DNA of 14,018 nt from Planctomycetaceae bacterium (GCA_031259095.1 JAIRLW010000349.1:1-14018), one strand, 5' to 3'; positions 6,374 to 14,018 are shown, numbered from the stretch's first letter. Translations and numbers: made by a program. The notes: generated by a model from the letters alone, not told the origin.

Positions 6374-6576
6374 AACCAACACCTATCCTGATAATATTCT
6401 TTGATTTAATGTAATGTTTTAACGGAATGTTATTTCCGCACAAATGTCTATTAGGATTAAAAATTACTCGACAACATTTACAAATATTTCCATTGCTCAT
6501 TAACGTGAAAATTTGTTTAAGGAAAATATCTGTTGATTTTATTTTGTCAAAAAACAGTTTTTAGAAATTCCAATTA

Positions 6577-6891
6577 TTATTGTACCTCTGTGTCCTTTGC
6601 ATCTTTTGCGTCCTTAGCAGCGGCGCGAAGTGCGGCAACATCTATCACGTTTCCTTTTGACACAATATTAACGAGTTGCCAACGTTTTAACCGTGACATT
6701 GGACGGCTTTCGATAATTTCAACCGTATCGCCAACAGCGGACGTATTTTCTTCATCGTGAACATAACACACTGTACGGCGTTTCACATACTTTCCGTACT
6801 TTGGGTATTTAACCAAACGTGAAACTTCAACCCGTCTGGTTTTTTTCATCTTATCGCTTGTTACGACACCGATCACAACTCGTTTTGGCAT
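6577..6891 (-). CDS. rpsQ: 30S ribosomal protein S17
   Basis: S17 is a primary 16S rRNA binding protein of the small-subunit body. ATG at 6891 gives 104 residues beginning MPKRVVIGVVTSDKMKKTRRV, and GDTVEIIESRPMSRLKRWQLV at about 55-75 is the family signature. The usual protein is about 85 residues; here the end is extended by an alanine/aspartate/lysine tail with an AKD repeat. A TTG nine bases upstream is the only other start; AAGG 9 bases before the ATG favours the chosen one. It follows rpmC by 25 bp. Confidence 0.95.
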   Translation of the reverse strand: MPKRVVIGVVTSDKMKKTRRVEVSRLVKYPKYGKYVKRRTVCYVHDEENTSAVGDTVEIIESRPMSRLKRWQLVNIVSKGNVIDVAALRAAAKDAKDAKDTEVQ

Positions 6892-6916
6892 TTCGAACAA
6901 CCTTTATTTTTTGTGG

Positions 6917-7144
6917 TTATTTTGATTTTGTTTGTTTATGTTCCTGTTGTTTGGAGCGTAACGATTGGAGCGTCAGGATTCTTGCAATCAATCGTTTATT
7001 TTTTTTGAGTTCACTAGGGGAATCAAGCCGTTCCATACGCGCCTGAAGACGCAAACGAAACAAAGTGTCTTTCGCCTCGTTGAGAACGATTTCGAGTTGC
7101 TCCGAACTCATATCCCGCAATTCGGACATTTTAGTTACGTTCAT
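6917..7144 (-). CDS. rpmC: 50S ribosomal protein L29
   Basis: L29 is a small helical-hairpin protein next to L23 at the tunnel exit, part of the docking platform for trigger factor and SRP. The product is 75 residues, with ELRDMSSEQLEIVLNEAKDTLF and a second basic helix ending in ARILTLQSLR. ATG at 7144 shares one base with the rplP stop (TGATG), and AAAGG inside rplP lies 7 bases upstream, so translation is coupled. A later ATG at 7129 would give the more usual N-terminal length and cannot be excluded. Confidence 0.93.
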   Translation of the reverse strand: MNVTKMSELRDMSSEQLEIVLNEAKDTLFRLRLQARMERLDSPSELKKNKRLIARILTLQSLRSKQQEHKQTKSK

Positions 7145-7560
7145 CACATCGCCTTTCGTTTTACGAATCTACATTTAACCGGCATTTTATGCGCTAAACG
7201 GTTGAAACACAGTTTCGCTGTTTCCTCCGGCACACCGGAGATTTCATACATAATTGTTCCCGGTTTGACGACTGCCGCCCAATATTCCGGTTCCCCTTTT
7301 CCTTTTCCCATTCGGGTTTCAAGCGGAATAGAGGTAATTGATTTATGAGGAAACATTCGAATATACAAACGCCCTTCGGTGCGAAGGTATTGCTGTGCGG
7401 CAATACGTCCCGCTTCGATGGTTGCGGCACTGATCCAGCCGCCTTGAGTGGTTTGTAATCCGTAATCTCCGAAAACAACATCGTTTCCGCGTGTCGCTTC
7501 ACCTTTTATACGACCTCTTTGGATTTTTCGATGTTTGACTCGTTTGGGCATTCGCGCCAT
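7144..7560 (-). CDS. rplP: 50S ribosomal protein L16
   Basis: L16 supports the A-site region of the peptidyl-transferase centre and the binding of 5S rRNA. The product is 138 residues, the family length, with MPKRVKHRKIQRGRIKG at the N-terminus, RMFPHKSITSIPLETRMGKGKG at about 69-90 and a KPGTIMYEISGV stretch. GAGG 9 bases upstream fixes the start at 7560 rather than the internal ATG at 7551. That start lies inside rpsC: the first 62 bases overlap the end of rpsC in another frame. Its stop overlaps rpmC by one base. Confidence 0.97.
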   Translation of the reverse strand: MARMPKRVKHRKIQRGRIKGEATRGNDVVFGDYGLQTTQGGWISAATIEAGRIAAQQYLRTEGRLYIRMFPHKSITSIPLETRMGKGKGEPEYWAAVVKPGTIMYEISGVPEETAKLCFNRLAHKMPVKCRFVKRKAM

Positions 7561-8227
7561 TGTTATCTACCTCGCTATATTCACCTTGATTAATCCAAAC
7601 TTGAATACCGATATGACCTTGTGCAATTTTGGCTTCGTGAAAACCATAATCGATTTTGGCTCGGAGTGTTGAAAGCGGGATGGAACCGGCGATTTGTTTT
7701 TCGCAACGCGCCATTTCCGCACCGCCCAAGCGACCCGAAAGTTGAATTTTGATCCCTTTGGCTCCTGATTCCATTGCCTGTTCCATCGCCCGTTTCATTG
7801 TCCGGCGAAAACCAACCCGTTTAACGAGTTGATCGCCAATATCTTCCGCAACCAACTGAGCAATAATTTCAGGACGAACAATCTCTTCAATAATCAAATT
7901 GATTCGACGTCCGGTAATTTTTTGAAGATCATTTTGAAGTTCTTCGACTTTTTCACCGCGCCGTCCAATCATGACGCCGGGTTTTGCCGAATGCAAAATC
8001 ACACGAACTTCATCGCGTGTCCGTTCGATTTCGATTTTCGAAATCGCAGGGTACATCGGTTTTTCTTGTCTGGAATCGCTTGGGTCTTTGCGCTTCTTTA
8101 TAAAGTCGCGAATCCTCTTGTCTTCAATGAGAAGTTCGGCAAATTCTTTTTTGGAAGCGTACCAACGACTTTTCCAATCTTCCATAATTCCGGTGCGATA
8201 CGCTACCGGATTCACTTTTTGACCCAT
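7499..8227 (-). CDS. rpsC: 30S ribosomal protein S3
   Basis: S3 lines the mRNA entry channel in the small-subunit head and has helicase-like activity on mRNA. The 242-residue product starts MGQKVNPVAYRTGIMEDWKS. Its KH type-2 domain has the GRRG loop at residues 88-91 followed by VEELQNDLQKITGRRINL; the C-terminal domain has SGRLGGAEMARCE and the usual IDYGFHEA and GQVWIN-type strand. After about residue 217 it continues with a polar, basic tail whose last 20 codons are also the first codons of rplP in another frame. No strong Shine-Dalgarno sequence; AAGAG precedes the ATG at 8227. It is separated from rplV by 125 bp. Confidence 0.97.
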   Translation of the reverse strand: MGQKVNPVAYRTGIMEDWKSRWYASKKEFAELLIEDKRIRDFIKKRKDPSDSRQEKPMYPAISKIEIERTRDEVRVILHSAKPGVMIGRRGEKVEELQNDLQKITGRRINLIIEEIVRPEIIAQLVAEDIGDQLVKRVGFRRTMKRAMEQAMESGAKGIKIQLSGRLGGAEMARCEKQIAGSIPLSTLRAKIDYGFHEAKIAQGHIGIQVWINQGEYSEVDNNGANAQTSQTSKNPKRSYKR

Positions 8228-8352
8228 TATAATTCTCTTGTAATTCTCTGGTTCTACTAAGTTTCAGGTTCAAACAATTTTGAATTAAACGTTGTTGTCC
8301 AACATTAAAATTGATACAGGTTGAATCATTTCTATTGGTTCACCGAATGAAA

Positions 8353-8697
8353 TTAACCGACAACAACGGTAATATGTGATGACCGTTTCAAATAAATACT
8401 TGACGCACCGCGTGATTTCGGACGAAAACGCCGCGTCATCGGACCGCCGTCAATACGAATCTCAAGCACTTCAAAATCTGAAGTATTAGTTGCATGCCGG
8501 TCTTGCGCATTGGCAAGGGCACTCTTGATAACACTTTCGATCAATCTTGCACCGCGGCTTGGATAACAAGACAAAATCTCAAGAGCGACATCGGCATACC
8601 GACCGCGAACAAGGTTGGCATACGGTCTAATTTTCCGTGCACTCATCGCACTATAACGAAGTTTGGCTTGATACGTTTTACTTTTATCTTTCGGCAT
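8353..8697 (-). CDS. rplV: 50S ribosomal protein L22
   Basis: L22 lines the nascent-peptide exit tunnel with L4 through its long beta-hairpin. The product is 114 residues, with SAMSARKIRPYANLVRGR at about 16-33, ESVIKSALANAQDRH, and the hairpin-tip region PMTRRFRPKSRGASS near 86-100 followed by ITVVV. GAGGTGG lies just before the ATG at 8697, one of the strongest ribosome binding sites in the window. The spacers on both sides (133 bp before, 125 bp after) contain only AT-rich sequence. Confidence 0.97.
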   Translation of the reverse strand: MPKDKSKTYQAKLRYSAMSARKIRPYANLVRGRYADVALEILSCYPSRGARLIESVIKSALANAQDRHATNTSDFEVLEIRIDGGPMTRRFRPKSRGASSIYLKRSSHITVVVG

Positions 8698-8830
8698 AAT
8701 TCCACCTCGATTATTGTTTCGGATTGGTCTTTATTGTACGGCGGGAACAATGAAGTAAATTGACTAATACGTTTTAAATTTAAGGTATTTTGAGTATTAA
8801 ATATTAAGCATTAGGGCATTAAGTAAAAGG

Positions 8831-9103
8831 CTATTTCTTGCCGCCTTTACCGCCATGTCCCCGAAAAATTCGGGTCATTGAAAATTCTCCAAGTTTATGA
8901 CCTACCATTTCTTCGGTCACAAAAACCTTGTTGAAGACTTTGCCGTTATGAACGAGGAAGGTATGACCTACAAATTCAGGAACAATCGTGCAAGCACGCG
9001 CCCAAGTTTTAATTGGTTCTTTTTTTCCGGTTGCATCCAGTTTTTCAACTTTGGAGTACAACTTAGGATTAACAAAGGGTCCTTTTTTAATTGATCTGCT
9101 CAT
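8831..9103 (-). CDS. rpsS: 30S ribosomal protein S19
   Basis: S19 lies in the small-subunit head, forms a complex with S13 and contacts the A-site tRNA and L5. The product is 90 residues and almost wholly diagnostic: [15 protein letters not shown] at the N-terminus, [20 protein letters not shown] at about 33-52, and [20 protein letters not shown] at the C-terminus. No clear Shine-Dalgarno sequence precedes the ATG at 9103. It follows rplB by 79 bp. Confidence 0.98.
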   Translation of the reverse strand: MSRSIKKGPFVNPKLYSKVEKLDATGKKEPIKTWARACTIVPEFVGHTFLVHNGKVFNKVFVTEEMVGHKLGEFSMTRIFRGHGGKGGKK

Positions 9104-9182
9104 GTTCCAGTCTCAAAATTCTACAGGAAATTACAACAATGTCATGGAGGGGGACAAAAATTTTAATATTTTAGTTACAAAA

Positions 9183-10046
9183 TCACGACAATTTCAAAAT
9201 ACCATAACGCCGGCTTTTTCGCCGCCGGAGAATTGCTTTGTTTGTCGGTTTCCGTTTTTTTCGGGTCGAAGTTCCTTTTGTTGGTTTTCCGGTTGGAGTA
9301 ACAGGGTGACGTCCGCCCTTTGTTCGTCCTTCGCCGCCGCCGTGCGGATGGTCAATGGGATTCATTGCGGTTCCCCGAACATGGGGACGGCGACCTAACC
9401 AACGGCTTCGTCCGGCTTTACCAATGATAATATTCATGTGATCAATATTACCAACAACACCGATTACTGCTCGGCAATTAACCGGAACACGCCGGATTTC
9501 ACCGCTTGGCATATTAATTTGAGCCCAACCGCTTTCGGTATCCCGTGCAACAAGCGTTGCTTTGGCTCCGGCTGAACGGCATAAAGCCGCTCCTTTTTTG
9601 GGTTGTAACTCAATATTATGAATTTCCGCGCCAAGCGGAACTTCGGTGAGCGGAAGGCAATTACCGACAACAGGCGGTGCGGTAGTACCGCTCATTAATT
9701 TATCACCAACTTTAAGTCCTTCGGGAGCCAAAATATAACGTTTTTCTCCGTCGGTGTAATACAACAACGCAATTCGTGCGGTACGGTTCGGATCATACTG
9801 AATGGAATGAACTGTTGCTCCAATACCATCCTTATTACGGCGAAAATCGATTAAACGAAACTGTTTTTTATGACCGCCGCCGCGATGACGTACTGTGATA
9901 ATACCTTGGTTATTACGTCCGTTTGTCCGGCGTTTGGGTCTTAAAAGACTTTTTTCCGCATGAGAACCTTTCGTTAGTTCTTTGAAATCACTAACGCTCA
10001 TATTCCGGCGACCGGCATGATTCGCTTTATATTTTTTAACGCCCAT
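9183..10046 (-). CDS. rplB: 50S ribosomal protein L2
   Basis: L2 is among the most conserved ribosomal proteins; it is needed for subunit association and peptidyl-transferase activity. The product is 287 residues, slightly longer than the usual 273-276. It shows [20 protein letters not shown] at about 49-68, then the beta-barrel domains, and [14 protein letters not shown] at residues 228-241, which includes the histidines near the catalytic centre. The end is highly basic. Start ATG at 10046 gives the family N-terminus KKYK....GRR. It normally follows rplW; here the secreted-protein gene at 10311-11378 and a 264-bp spacer with a repeat arm intervene. Confidence 0.98.
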   Translation of the reverse strand: MGVKKYKANHAGRRNMSVSDFKELTKGSHAEKSLLRPKRRTNGRNNQGIITVRHRGGGHKKQFRLIDFRRNKDGIGATVHSIQYDPNRTARIALLYYTDGEKRYILAPEGLKVGDKLMSGTTAPPVVGNCLPLTEVPLGAEIHNIELQPKKGAALCRSAGAKATLVARDTESGWAQINMPSGEIRRVPVNCRAVIGVVGNIDHMNIIIGKAGRSRWLGRRPHVRGTAMNPIDHPHGGGEGRTKGGRHPVTPTGKPTKGTSTRKKRKPTNKAILRRRKSRRYGILKLS

Positions 10047-10125
10047 GTAACAACTCTTTCAATCTTATCAATCCGTCAATAATTCGATTGGTCAATCTCA
10101 TTATTAACTATTTATTAAAAATTAA

Positions 10126-10265
10126 GTAATATTTCAGTGGAATTTTCGGTGAAGGTCTTTTAATTAATTGTTTCAGCAAACCTTCTTTTCACCTTATTTT
10201 TAACAAAACAACCTCAGTAGCAACGATTTATCTAAAAATCCAAATTTTATTAACCTTATTTTTGT
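10126..10265. repeat. Solo arm of the foldback repeat family
   Basis: This stretch between rplB and the unknown secreted-protein gene matches one arm of the element at 6-297. GTAATATTTCAGTGGAATTT at 10126 onward differs from the right arm by one base over its first 22 positions. AAAACAACCTCAGTAGC at 10205-10221 is identical to 90-106, and AACCTTATTTTT at 10252-10263 corresponds to the arm end near the centre. No second arm follows, so this copy cannot fold into the long hairpin. It is either a decayed element or an independent unit. Its outer end faces rplB and its inner end lies about 45 bp from the stop of the upstream gene. Confidence 0.7.
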
Positions 10266-10310
10266 TTTATCAATTCGGATTTTACACAGTGTTATCGTAC
10301 TCGTATGACT

Positions 10311-11378
10311 TCAATCTTGTTCACTTTTTTTATTTTCTGTAGTATTTCCAATTCTATGATATTTCCAAAGACAATAAAAACCGATTACTAATAAATTGAT
10401 AGCAAGCAACATAAGATAGCGTGATTTAGGACTTTTGGGTGATATACCGGAACCATAGCGGTAAAAATTTTCGGAAACAACTTCTTTTCCATCCCAAACA
10501 TAATTACCGCTTCCTAATTCAGGGTCTGCTACCATTGTTCCTACCGGAACATTCAAAGAAGCAACATTGAAATATTTATCGTCAATAAGTTCATTAATGG
10601 AAATAACATCAATATCCATTTCTTCAAAAATAATTAAATCTTTGTTTTCATATCTTTCAAATATACAATAACTGGGATACCAAATTCCAGTGTTTTTATA
10701 TTTCTTAACATGGAGATCAGTATATTCACGCCGAGTATTATCAAAAGTTGCCTGTTCAAACCGAATGACCGAATATCCTTTAGAAGGATCAATCCAGCAA
10801 TGACTGTATCCCAACCCTTCAAAAGTGTAAGTAATTTTTTTACAAGGGATTTTATCCCATACATCATCTGTAATACTTCGCGAAATTGCCGGATTACTTG
10901 TTGTAATATATTCTGTAAGAGGAAATTTATAAAGCATTCCTGAAGGATGTAAACCTAAAGTACGCACCTCATAATAAGATGGGTCATTTTCCTGTTTACC
11001 TTCCAATGTTTGAAATTCCAATGCCCATTTTGCCTCATCTTTATCAATACCTGATCGATAAGAATATATTTTTTTTCCATCATAAATATACGTTCTTGTG
11101 GAAGGTTCAATTTGCTGATTTAGAGACTCCTCTAATTCTGTTCGGTCTGATCGTTGACGAATAATATCATAGATAGAAACGTTTTTAATCAGATTATTCC
11201 GTTTTGAGTCTTCCTTATCCATAATTTTTCTATTGAAAACAATATGCCATGTTTTCATTTTAAGCCGATTTTCTAAACATAACTTCTCTTCGTCAAAAAC
11301 CTGATTTGTTTGTGCAAATACAAGTGAAGACAAGAAAAAAATATTACAAATAAAAAATAATATACTTTTGATAAACAT
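10311..11378 (-). CDS. Unknown exported, C-terminally anchored protein inserted in the S10 cluster
   Basis: A 355-residue protein, not assignable to a named family. Residues 1-22 are a signal peptide (hydrophobic core, likely cleavage at FA|Q). The body, about 25-315, is rich in alternating strands; the pattern GKKIYSYR, WDKIPCKKITYTFEG and CWIDPSKGYSVIRFE is reminiscent of LolA-like lipoprotein-carrier folds seen in planctomycete exported proteins, which is only a guess. NVPVGTMVADPELGSGNYVW at 276-295 ends the body. Residues 320-338 form a membrane segment, followed by a short basic/polar tail. It should sit at the membrane with its body outside the cytoplasm. Coding DNA looks more AT-rich than the flanking ribosomal genes. 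No good Shine-Dalgarno sequence precedes the ATG. It splits rplW from rplB, with 119 and 264 bp spacers. Confidence 0.8.
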   Translation of the reverse strand: MFIKSILFFICNIFFLSSLVFAQTNQVFDEEKLCLENRLKMKTWHIVFNRKIMDKEDSKRNNLIKNVSIYDIIRQRSDRTELEESLNQQIEPSTRTYIYDGKKIYSYRSGIDKDEAKWALEFQTLEGKQENDPSYYEVRTLGLHPSGMLYKFPLTEYITTSNPAISRSITDDVWDKIPCKKITYTFEGLGYSHCWIDPSKGYSVIRFEQATFDNTRREYTDLHVKKYKNTGIWYPSYCIFERYENKDLIIFEEMDIDVISINELIDDKYFNVASLNVPVGTMVADPELGSGNYVWDGKEVVSENFYRYGSGISPKSPKSRYLMLLAINLLVIGFYCLWKYHRIGNTTENKKSEQD

Positions 11379-11497
11379 GAATTTTCAGTATTTATACTAT
11401 TAGGAACTTCAACAATTCATCTTTTAGCATTAAAAATATTACAACATCATTTTTTAAATTAAAATTATTAAAATTATCCGTTATTAAAATCAATTAA

Positions 11498-11821
11498 TTA
11501 AAAGTAATTAATTTTGCTTTCGGAATGAAGTTTAACGATTGCTTTTTTCCAATCCCGCCGTTTGCCTTTTCTATTTTTTCGACGAAAATAGACTGTTTTA
11601 CCTTTACGGTGTTGTGTTCGGACGTTAAGCACTTTAACGTCAAACAAAAATTCGACGGCATCTTTTATTTGTGCTTTATTAGCTAATTGATGTACTTCAA
11701 AGTAATAAGTATTTTGATGTTCGGCGCGATGATACCCTTTTTCCGTCACAATTGGTCGGAGAATAATCTGATAGGGTTCAAGTTTCAAGTTAGTGAGTGT
11801 TATATCTTTATTTTTAGGCAT
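11498..11821 (-). CDS. rplW: 50S ribosomal protein L23
   Basis: L23 sits at the exit of the peptide tunnel and is the main docking site for trigger factor and SRP. The product is 107 residues; the core contains YQIILRPIVTEKGYHRAEHQ at about 17-36, YYFEVHQLANKAQIKDAVE and DVKVLNVRTQHRKGK, followed by the basic C-terminal strand. GGAGG lies 6 bases before the ATG at 11821, a strong site. The next gene in the operon is the unknown exported protein rather than rplB. Confidence 0.96.
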   Translation of the reverse strand: MPKNKDITLTNLKLEPYQIILRPIVTEKGYHRAEHQNTYYFEVHQLANKAQIKDAVEFLFDVKVLNVRTQHRKGKTVYFRRKNRKGKRRDWKKAIVKLHSESKINYF

Positions 11822-11900
11822 TATTTGCCTCCATTCCGTTTTTTAATTTTAATATTCAGTTTATATTAAATTTGTTTTGTTTTATATTTTAATATTTCTA

Positions 11901-11930
11901 TATTTAATATTTAATATTTAATATTTAATA
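11901..11930. repeat. Tandem heptamer, four copies of TATTTAA
   Basis: Four perfect copies of TATTTAA (11901-11928) plus two further matching bases lie in the 121-bp rplD-rplW spacer. This is likely a slippage-prone AT-rich tract, with no visible role beyond possible length variation between strains. Confidence 0.85.
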
Positions 11931-11942
11931 GTTTCAATATTT

Positions 11943-12590
11943 TCAGTTATTTGGTGATTGGTCGGGAATTTTGGCAACGAAAGCTTCGAAAGCCGCTTTA
12001 GTGAATAAAACCCGTTTGGGTCGTAGAATTTCGTAAGCGTTGAGTTCCGAAACGGGAAGAATTCGAACACCGTCGATATTTCGGAAACTTTTATAAAGAT
12101 TGACGTTATAAGATTCGATGGCGACGAGAACAGTTTCTTTAATTTTAAGGACGTTAAGAACCGAAACCATCTCTTTTGTTTTTGGGACATCAATCGAAAG
12201 AGCGTCAATCAATGTGATTTGGGCGTCATTTATTTTGGAGGCAACAGCCATTCTGGTTGCGACCTGAAGAGCTTTTCGGGGCAGTCGGTATGACCAATCG
12301 CGTGGTTGTTTGGCAAAGATATGACCGCCGCCTCGTCGAACGCCGCTTCGCCGATGTCCTGCGCGGGCGTTACCGGTTCCTTTTTGGCGATACATTTTCT
12401 TTTTATGTCCGGCAACTTCGGCGCGGGTTTTTGATTTAGCAGAACCTTGACGGAGATTAGACTGATACATAACAACAGCGTCGTGCAAGAGTTGTGAACT
12501 AATGCGTGAGGCAATCGTATTCGGATCGACAATCAATTTATCGATTTCCTTTCCCGATTTATCAAAAATTGGTAATTCGACATTAGCCAT
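11943..12590 (-). CDS. rplD: 50S ribosomal protein L4
   Basis: L4 lines the exit tunnel with L22; in E. coli it also represses its own S10 operon. The product is 215 residues, close to the usual length. It has TRAEVAGHKKKMYRQKGTG at about 55-73 and ARAGHRRSGVRRGGGHIF, the loop that reaches into the tunnel, then RLPRKALQVATRMAVASK. The C-terminal Rossmann-like domain covers the rest. No Shine-Dalgarno sequence is apparent before the ATG at 12590. Whether L4 autoregulation exists here cannot be judged from this sequence. Confidence 0.96.
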   Translation of the reverse strand: MANVELPIFDKSGKEIDKLIVDPNTIASRISSQLLHDAVVMYQSNLRQGSAKSKTRAEVAGHKKKMYRQKGTGNARAGHRRSGVRRGGGHIFAKQPRDWSYRLPRKALQVATRMAVASKINDAQITLIDALSIDVPKTKEMVSVLNVLKIKETVLVAIESYNVNLYKSFRNIDGVRILPVSELNAYEILRPKRVLFTKAAFEAFVAKIPDQSPNN

Positions 12591-12660
12591 GATAGTTAGT
12601 ATGGGTTCAACAATTCTTAATGTTATTTGTTATTGTATCTTGTTTTGGCGGTTATTGCGG

Positions 12661-12673
12661 GGCAAGCCTTGCC
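12661..12673. repeat. Short GC-rich palindrome GGCAAG-C-CTTGCC in the rplC-rplD spacer
   Basis: A 6-bp perfect stem with a one-base centre stands out in a spacer that is otherwise AT-rich. It resembles a single module of the palindrome cluster at 4564-4758 in style, though not in sequence. It is too tight to form an RNA hairpin as written and lacks a U-tract for a terminator. Confidence 0.4.
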
Positions 12674-12709
12674 GTTAAAGGTTATCGCGGACGAATACGC
12701 AATTAAAAT

Positions 12710-13444
12710 TTATTCAGCGATTTTCGGGGTTAATTTCCAAGGGTTATTTTTTGGTGCGGGAAGGATATTTGTCGGGTTAATCCGAACATAACCTCCTTTG
12801 GGACCCGGCACTGCGCCGCGAATAACCAACAAGTTATTTTTTTTATCAATCAGGACAACTTTTTGATTTCGGACTGTTACCTGATCGGCTCCATATTGAC
12901 CGGGCATACGTTTTCCTTTTTGTGTTCGACTGGGAAACGCGCTGCAACCGGAACTTCCTAAATGACGATGACATTTTTTAACACCGTGCGAAGCCCGTTG
13001 ACCGGAAAAGTTATGACGTTTCATAACACCGGCGTAGCCGCAACCTTTACTGATCGCCGTAACATCGACGGAATGAACTTGCTCAAACAGGTCAACGGTT
13101 AATTCCTGCCCGATAGTGAATCCTTCGATAGACCCGCGAAATTCGCGGATAAATTTTTTGGGTTCGCAATTTGGTTTTTGTTCGAGTTCTTTTCCAGCCG
13201 CGAGACGTCGTTTTCTTCGTTTGCTTTCGATAGCGGCGACATGACCGCGTTCACTTTTGAAAGCCTGATTACGTTTTTTGTCTTTGAAACCGATTTGAAC
13301 TGCTTCGTAACCATCTCGTTGATGAGTACGAAGTTGCAACACGTTACACGGTCCGGCTTGAATCACCGTTACCGGAATAACTTCACCGGTTTCTGTGTAC
13401 AATTGAGTACATCCGATTTTTTGTCCCAATAATCCGATTTCCAT
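12710..13444 (-). CDS. rplC: 50S ribosomal protein L3
   Basis: L3 binds the 3' end of 23S rRNA and reaches the peptidyl-transferase centre through its extended loop. The product is 244 residues, longer than the roughly 210 of E. coli because of an insertion of basic sequence at about 65-95 (ERGHVAAIESKRRKRRLAAG). The start MEIGLLGQKIGCTQLY, the MKRHNFSGQRASHG motif at about 141-154 and GSSGCSAFPSRTQKGKRMPG at about 164-183 are diagnostic. The ATG at 13444 has AAAAGG very close upstream, a weak site. The 121-bp spacer after rpsJ contains AT-rich tracts only. Confidence 0.97.
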   Translation of the reverse strand: MEIGLLGQKIGCTQLYTETGEVIPVTVIQAGPCNVLQLRTHQRDGYEAVQIGFKDKKRNQAFKSERGHVAAIESKRRKRRLAAGKELEQKPNCEPKKFIREFRGSIEGFTIGQELTVDLFEQVHSVDVTAISKGCGYAGVMKRHNFSGQRASHGVKKCHRHLGSSGCSAFPSRTQKGKRMPGQYGADQVTVRNQKVVLIDKKNNLLVIRGAVPGPKGGYVRINPTNILPAPKNNPWKLTPKIAE

Positions 13445-13565
13445 AGCCTTTTACGAATTGTTATTCAACTTTTATAGTTATTCAATTATGCCGGAGAATG
13501 ACGGTACTCCAAACAGTTCAATTGTTAGTTATTAATTATAAATTATAAATTAGTTATTTTGCTAT

Positions 13566-13901
13566 TTATTTTTTTCCGGTTGCTTTGATTTTAATATCAA
13601 CGCCGGCGGGCAATGTCAATTTATTTAGGGCGTCGATTGTTTTAGCGGTTGCTTGTACAATGTCGATAACACGTTTATGAGTTCGGATTTCGAACTGTTG
13701 CCGGGCTTTTTTATCGACATGGGGACTGGACAAAACGGTATAACGTTCAATCCGGGTTGGGAGCGGAATCGGACCGCGTACAACGGAGCCGGTTCTTTTC
13801 GCCGTGTCAACAATATCGGCTGCACTTTGATCAAGTATAGCGTGGTCAAACGCTTCCATACGAATACGAATTATTTCTTGTCCGATTCCAGTCACGGTCA
13901 T
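13566..13901 (-). CDS. rpsJ: 30S ribosomal protein S10
   Basis: S10 is in the small-subunit head and, in bacteria, also links NusB and NusG to RNA polymerase in antitermination. The 111-residue product has [17 protein letters not shown] at about 11-27 and [35 protein letters not shown] at about 43-77, diagnostic. The start is uncertain: ATG at 13901 has GGAG only one base before it, whereas GTG at 13895 lies 7 bases after the same GGAG and may be used. The ATG also overlaps the end of an upstream open frame as ATGA. It is the first ribosomal gene of the cluster in the window. Confidence 0.96.
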   Translation of the reverse strand: MTVTGIGQEIIRIRMEAFDHAILDQSAADIVDTAKRTGSVVRGPIPLPTRIERYTVLSSPHVDKKARQQFEIRTHKRVIDIVQATAKTIDALNKLTLPAGVDIKIKATGKK

Positions 13902-14018
13902 TCTCCGCAGTTTTTATCCGAAGTCCGATTGCCAAAAAACTCTTTATTGATTCCTTTGCACTCTGTCAGTTGCAACAAATCCAAACTGATGTGGTCAAGG
14001 AAGTCAATAAATTTACCA
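13898..14018 (-). CDS. Possible 3' end of an unknown upstream gene
   Basis: One frame is open from the window edge to TGA at 13898-13900, 39 codons, ending [12 protein letters not shown]. It would overlap rpsJ by 4 bases (ATGA), the arrangement seen at rpsE-rplO, and its end would carry the GGAG for rpsJ. The peptide does not match the C-terminus of EF-G, EF-Tu or S7, the usual neighbours of rpsJ. An open frame this short can occur by chance in such sequence; the other two frames on this strand have stops. If real, the gene continues beyond the window. Confidence 0.35.
   Translation of the reverse strand, partial: GKFIDFLDHISLDLLQLTECKGINKEFFGNRTSDKNCGE

Noticed and set aside
11379..11497. 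Promoter for the exported-protein gene (TATAAA near 11390)
   Set aside because: The spacer is so AT-rich that -10-like hexamers are expected by chance, and no -35 at proper spacing is convincing.

Overview
The window is a bacterial S10-spc ribosomal protein cluster read entirely on the minus strand, so the first gene is at the right-hand end. From 13901 leftwards the order is rpsJ, rplC, rplD, rplW, [unknown secreted protein], rplB, rpsS, rplV, rpsC, rplP, rpmC, rpsQ, rplN, rplX, rplE, rpsN, rpsH, [unknown secreted repeat protein], rplF, rplR, rpsE, rplO, [small membrane protein]. The order of the ribosomal genes is the canonical one. rpmD (L30) is missing between rpsE and rplO, and secY does not follow rplO.

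The protein sequences look most like Planctomycetota. The L16, S3, L3 and L15 sequences, the secreted proteins and the loosely packed operon all fit that phylum, with the AT-rich DNA pointing to a low-GC, possibly gut- or host-associated, lineage. This placement is inference from remembered family sequences, not from a search.

The three non-ribosomal genes are the main accessory content. All three are co-oriented with the operon and all are predicted to be exported or membrane-bound: a 355-residue protein with a signal peptide and C-terminal membrane anchor inside S10 (10311-11378), a 234-residue secreted protein made of two homologous repeats inside spc (3075-3779), and a 137-residue DUF3592-like membrane protein after rplO (325-738).

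The window also holds repetitive DNA. A foldback element of about 292 bp (6-297) has 18-bp perfect terminal inverted repeats and arms that match along almost their whole length. A solo arm of the same family lies at 10126-10265. Each sits just past the stop codon of a non-ribosomal gene. The 335-bp rplE-rpsN gap carries a cluster of short GC-rich palindromes (4564-4758), unlike the AT-rich spacers around it.

The ribosomal genes together encode much of the large-subunit exit tunnel and peptidyl-transferase surroundings (L2, L3, L4, L22, L23, L29, L16) and the small-subunit head and A-site region (S3, S10, S14, S19, S8, S5). Oddities are a basic insertion in L14, a lysine/alanine tail on L18, a zinc-ribbon-like L24, and a 62-bp out-of-frame overlap of rpsC and rplP. 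Several spacers are unusually long for such an operon. No tRNA, rRNA, CRISPR array or transposase gene was seen.
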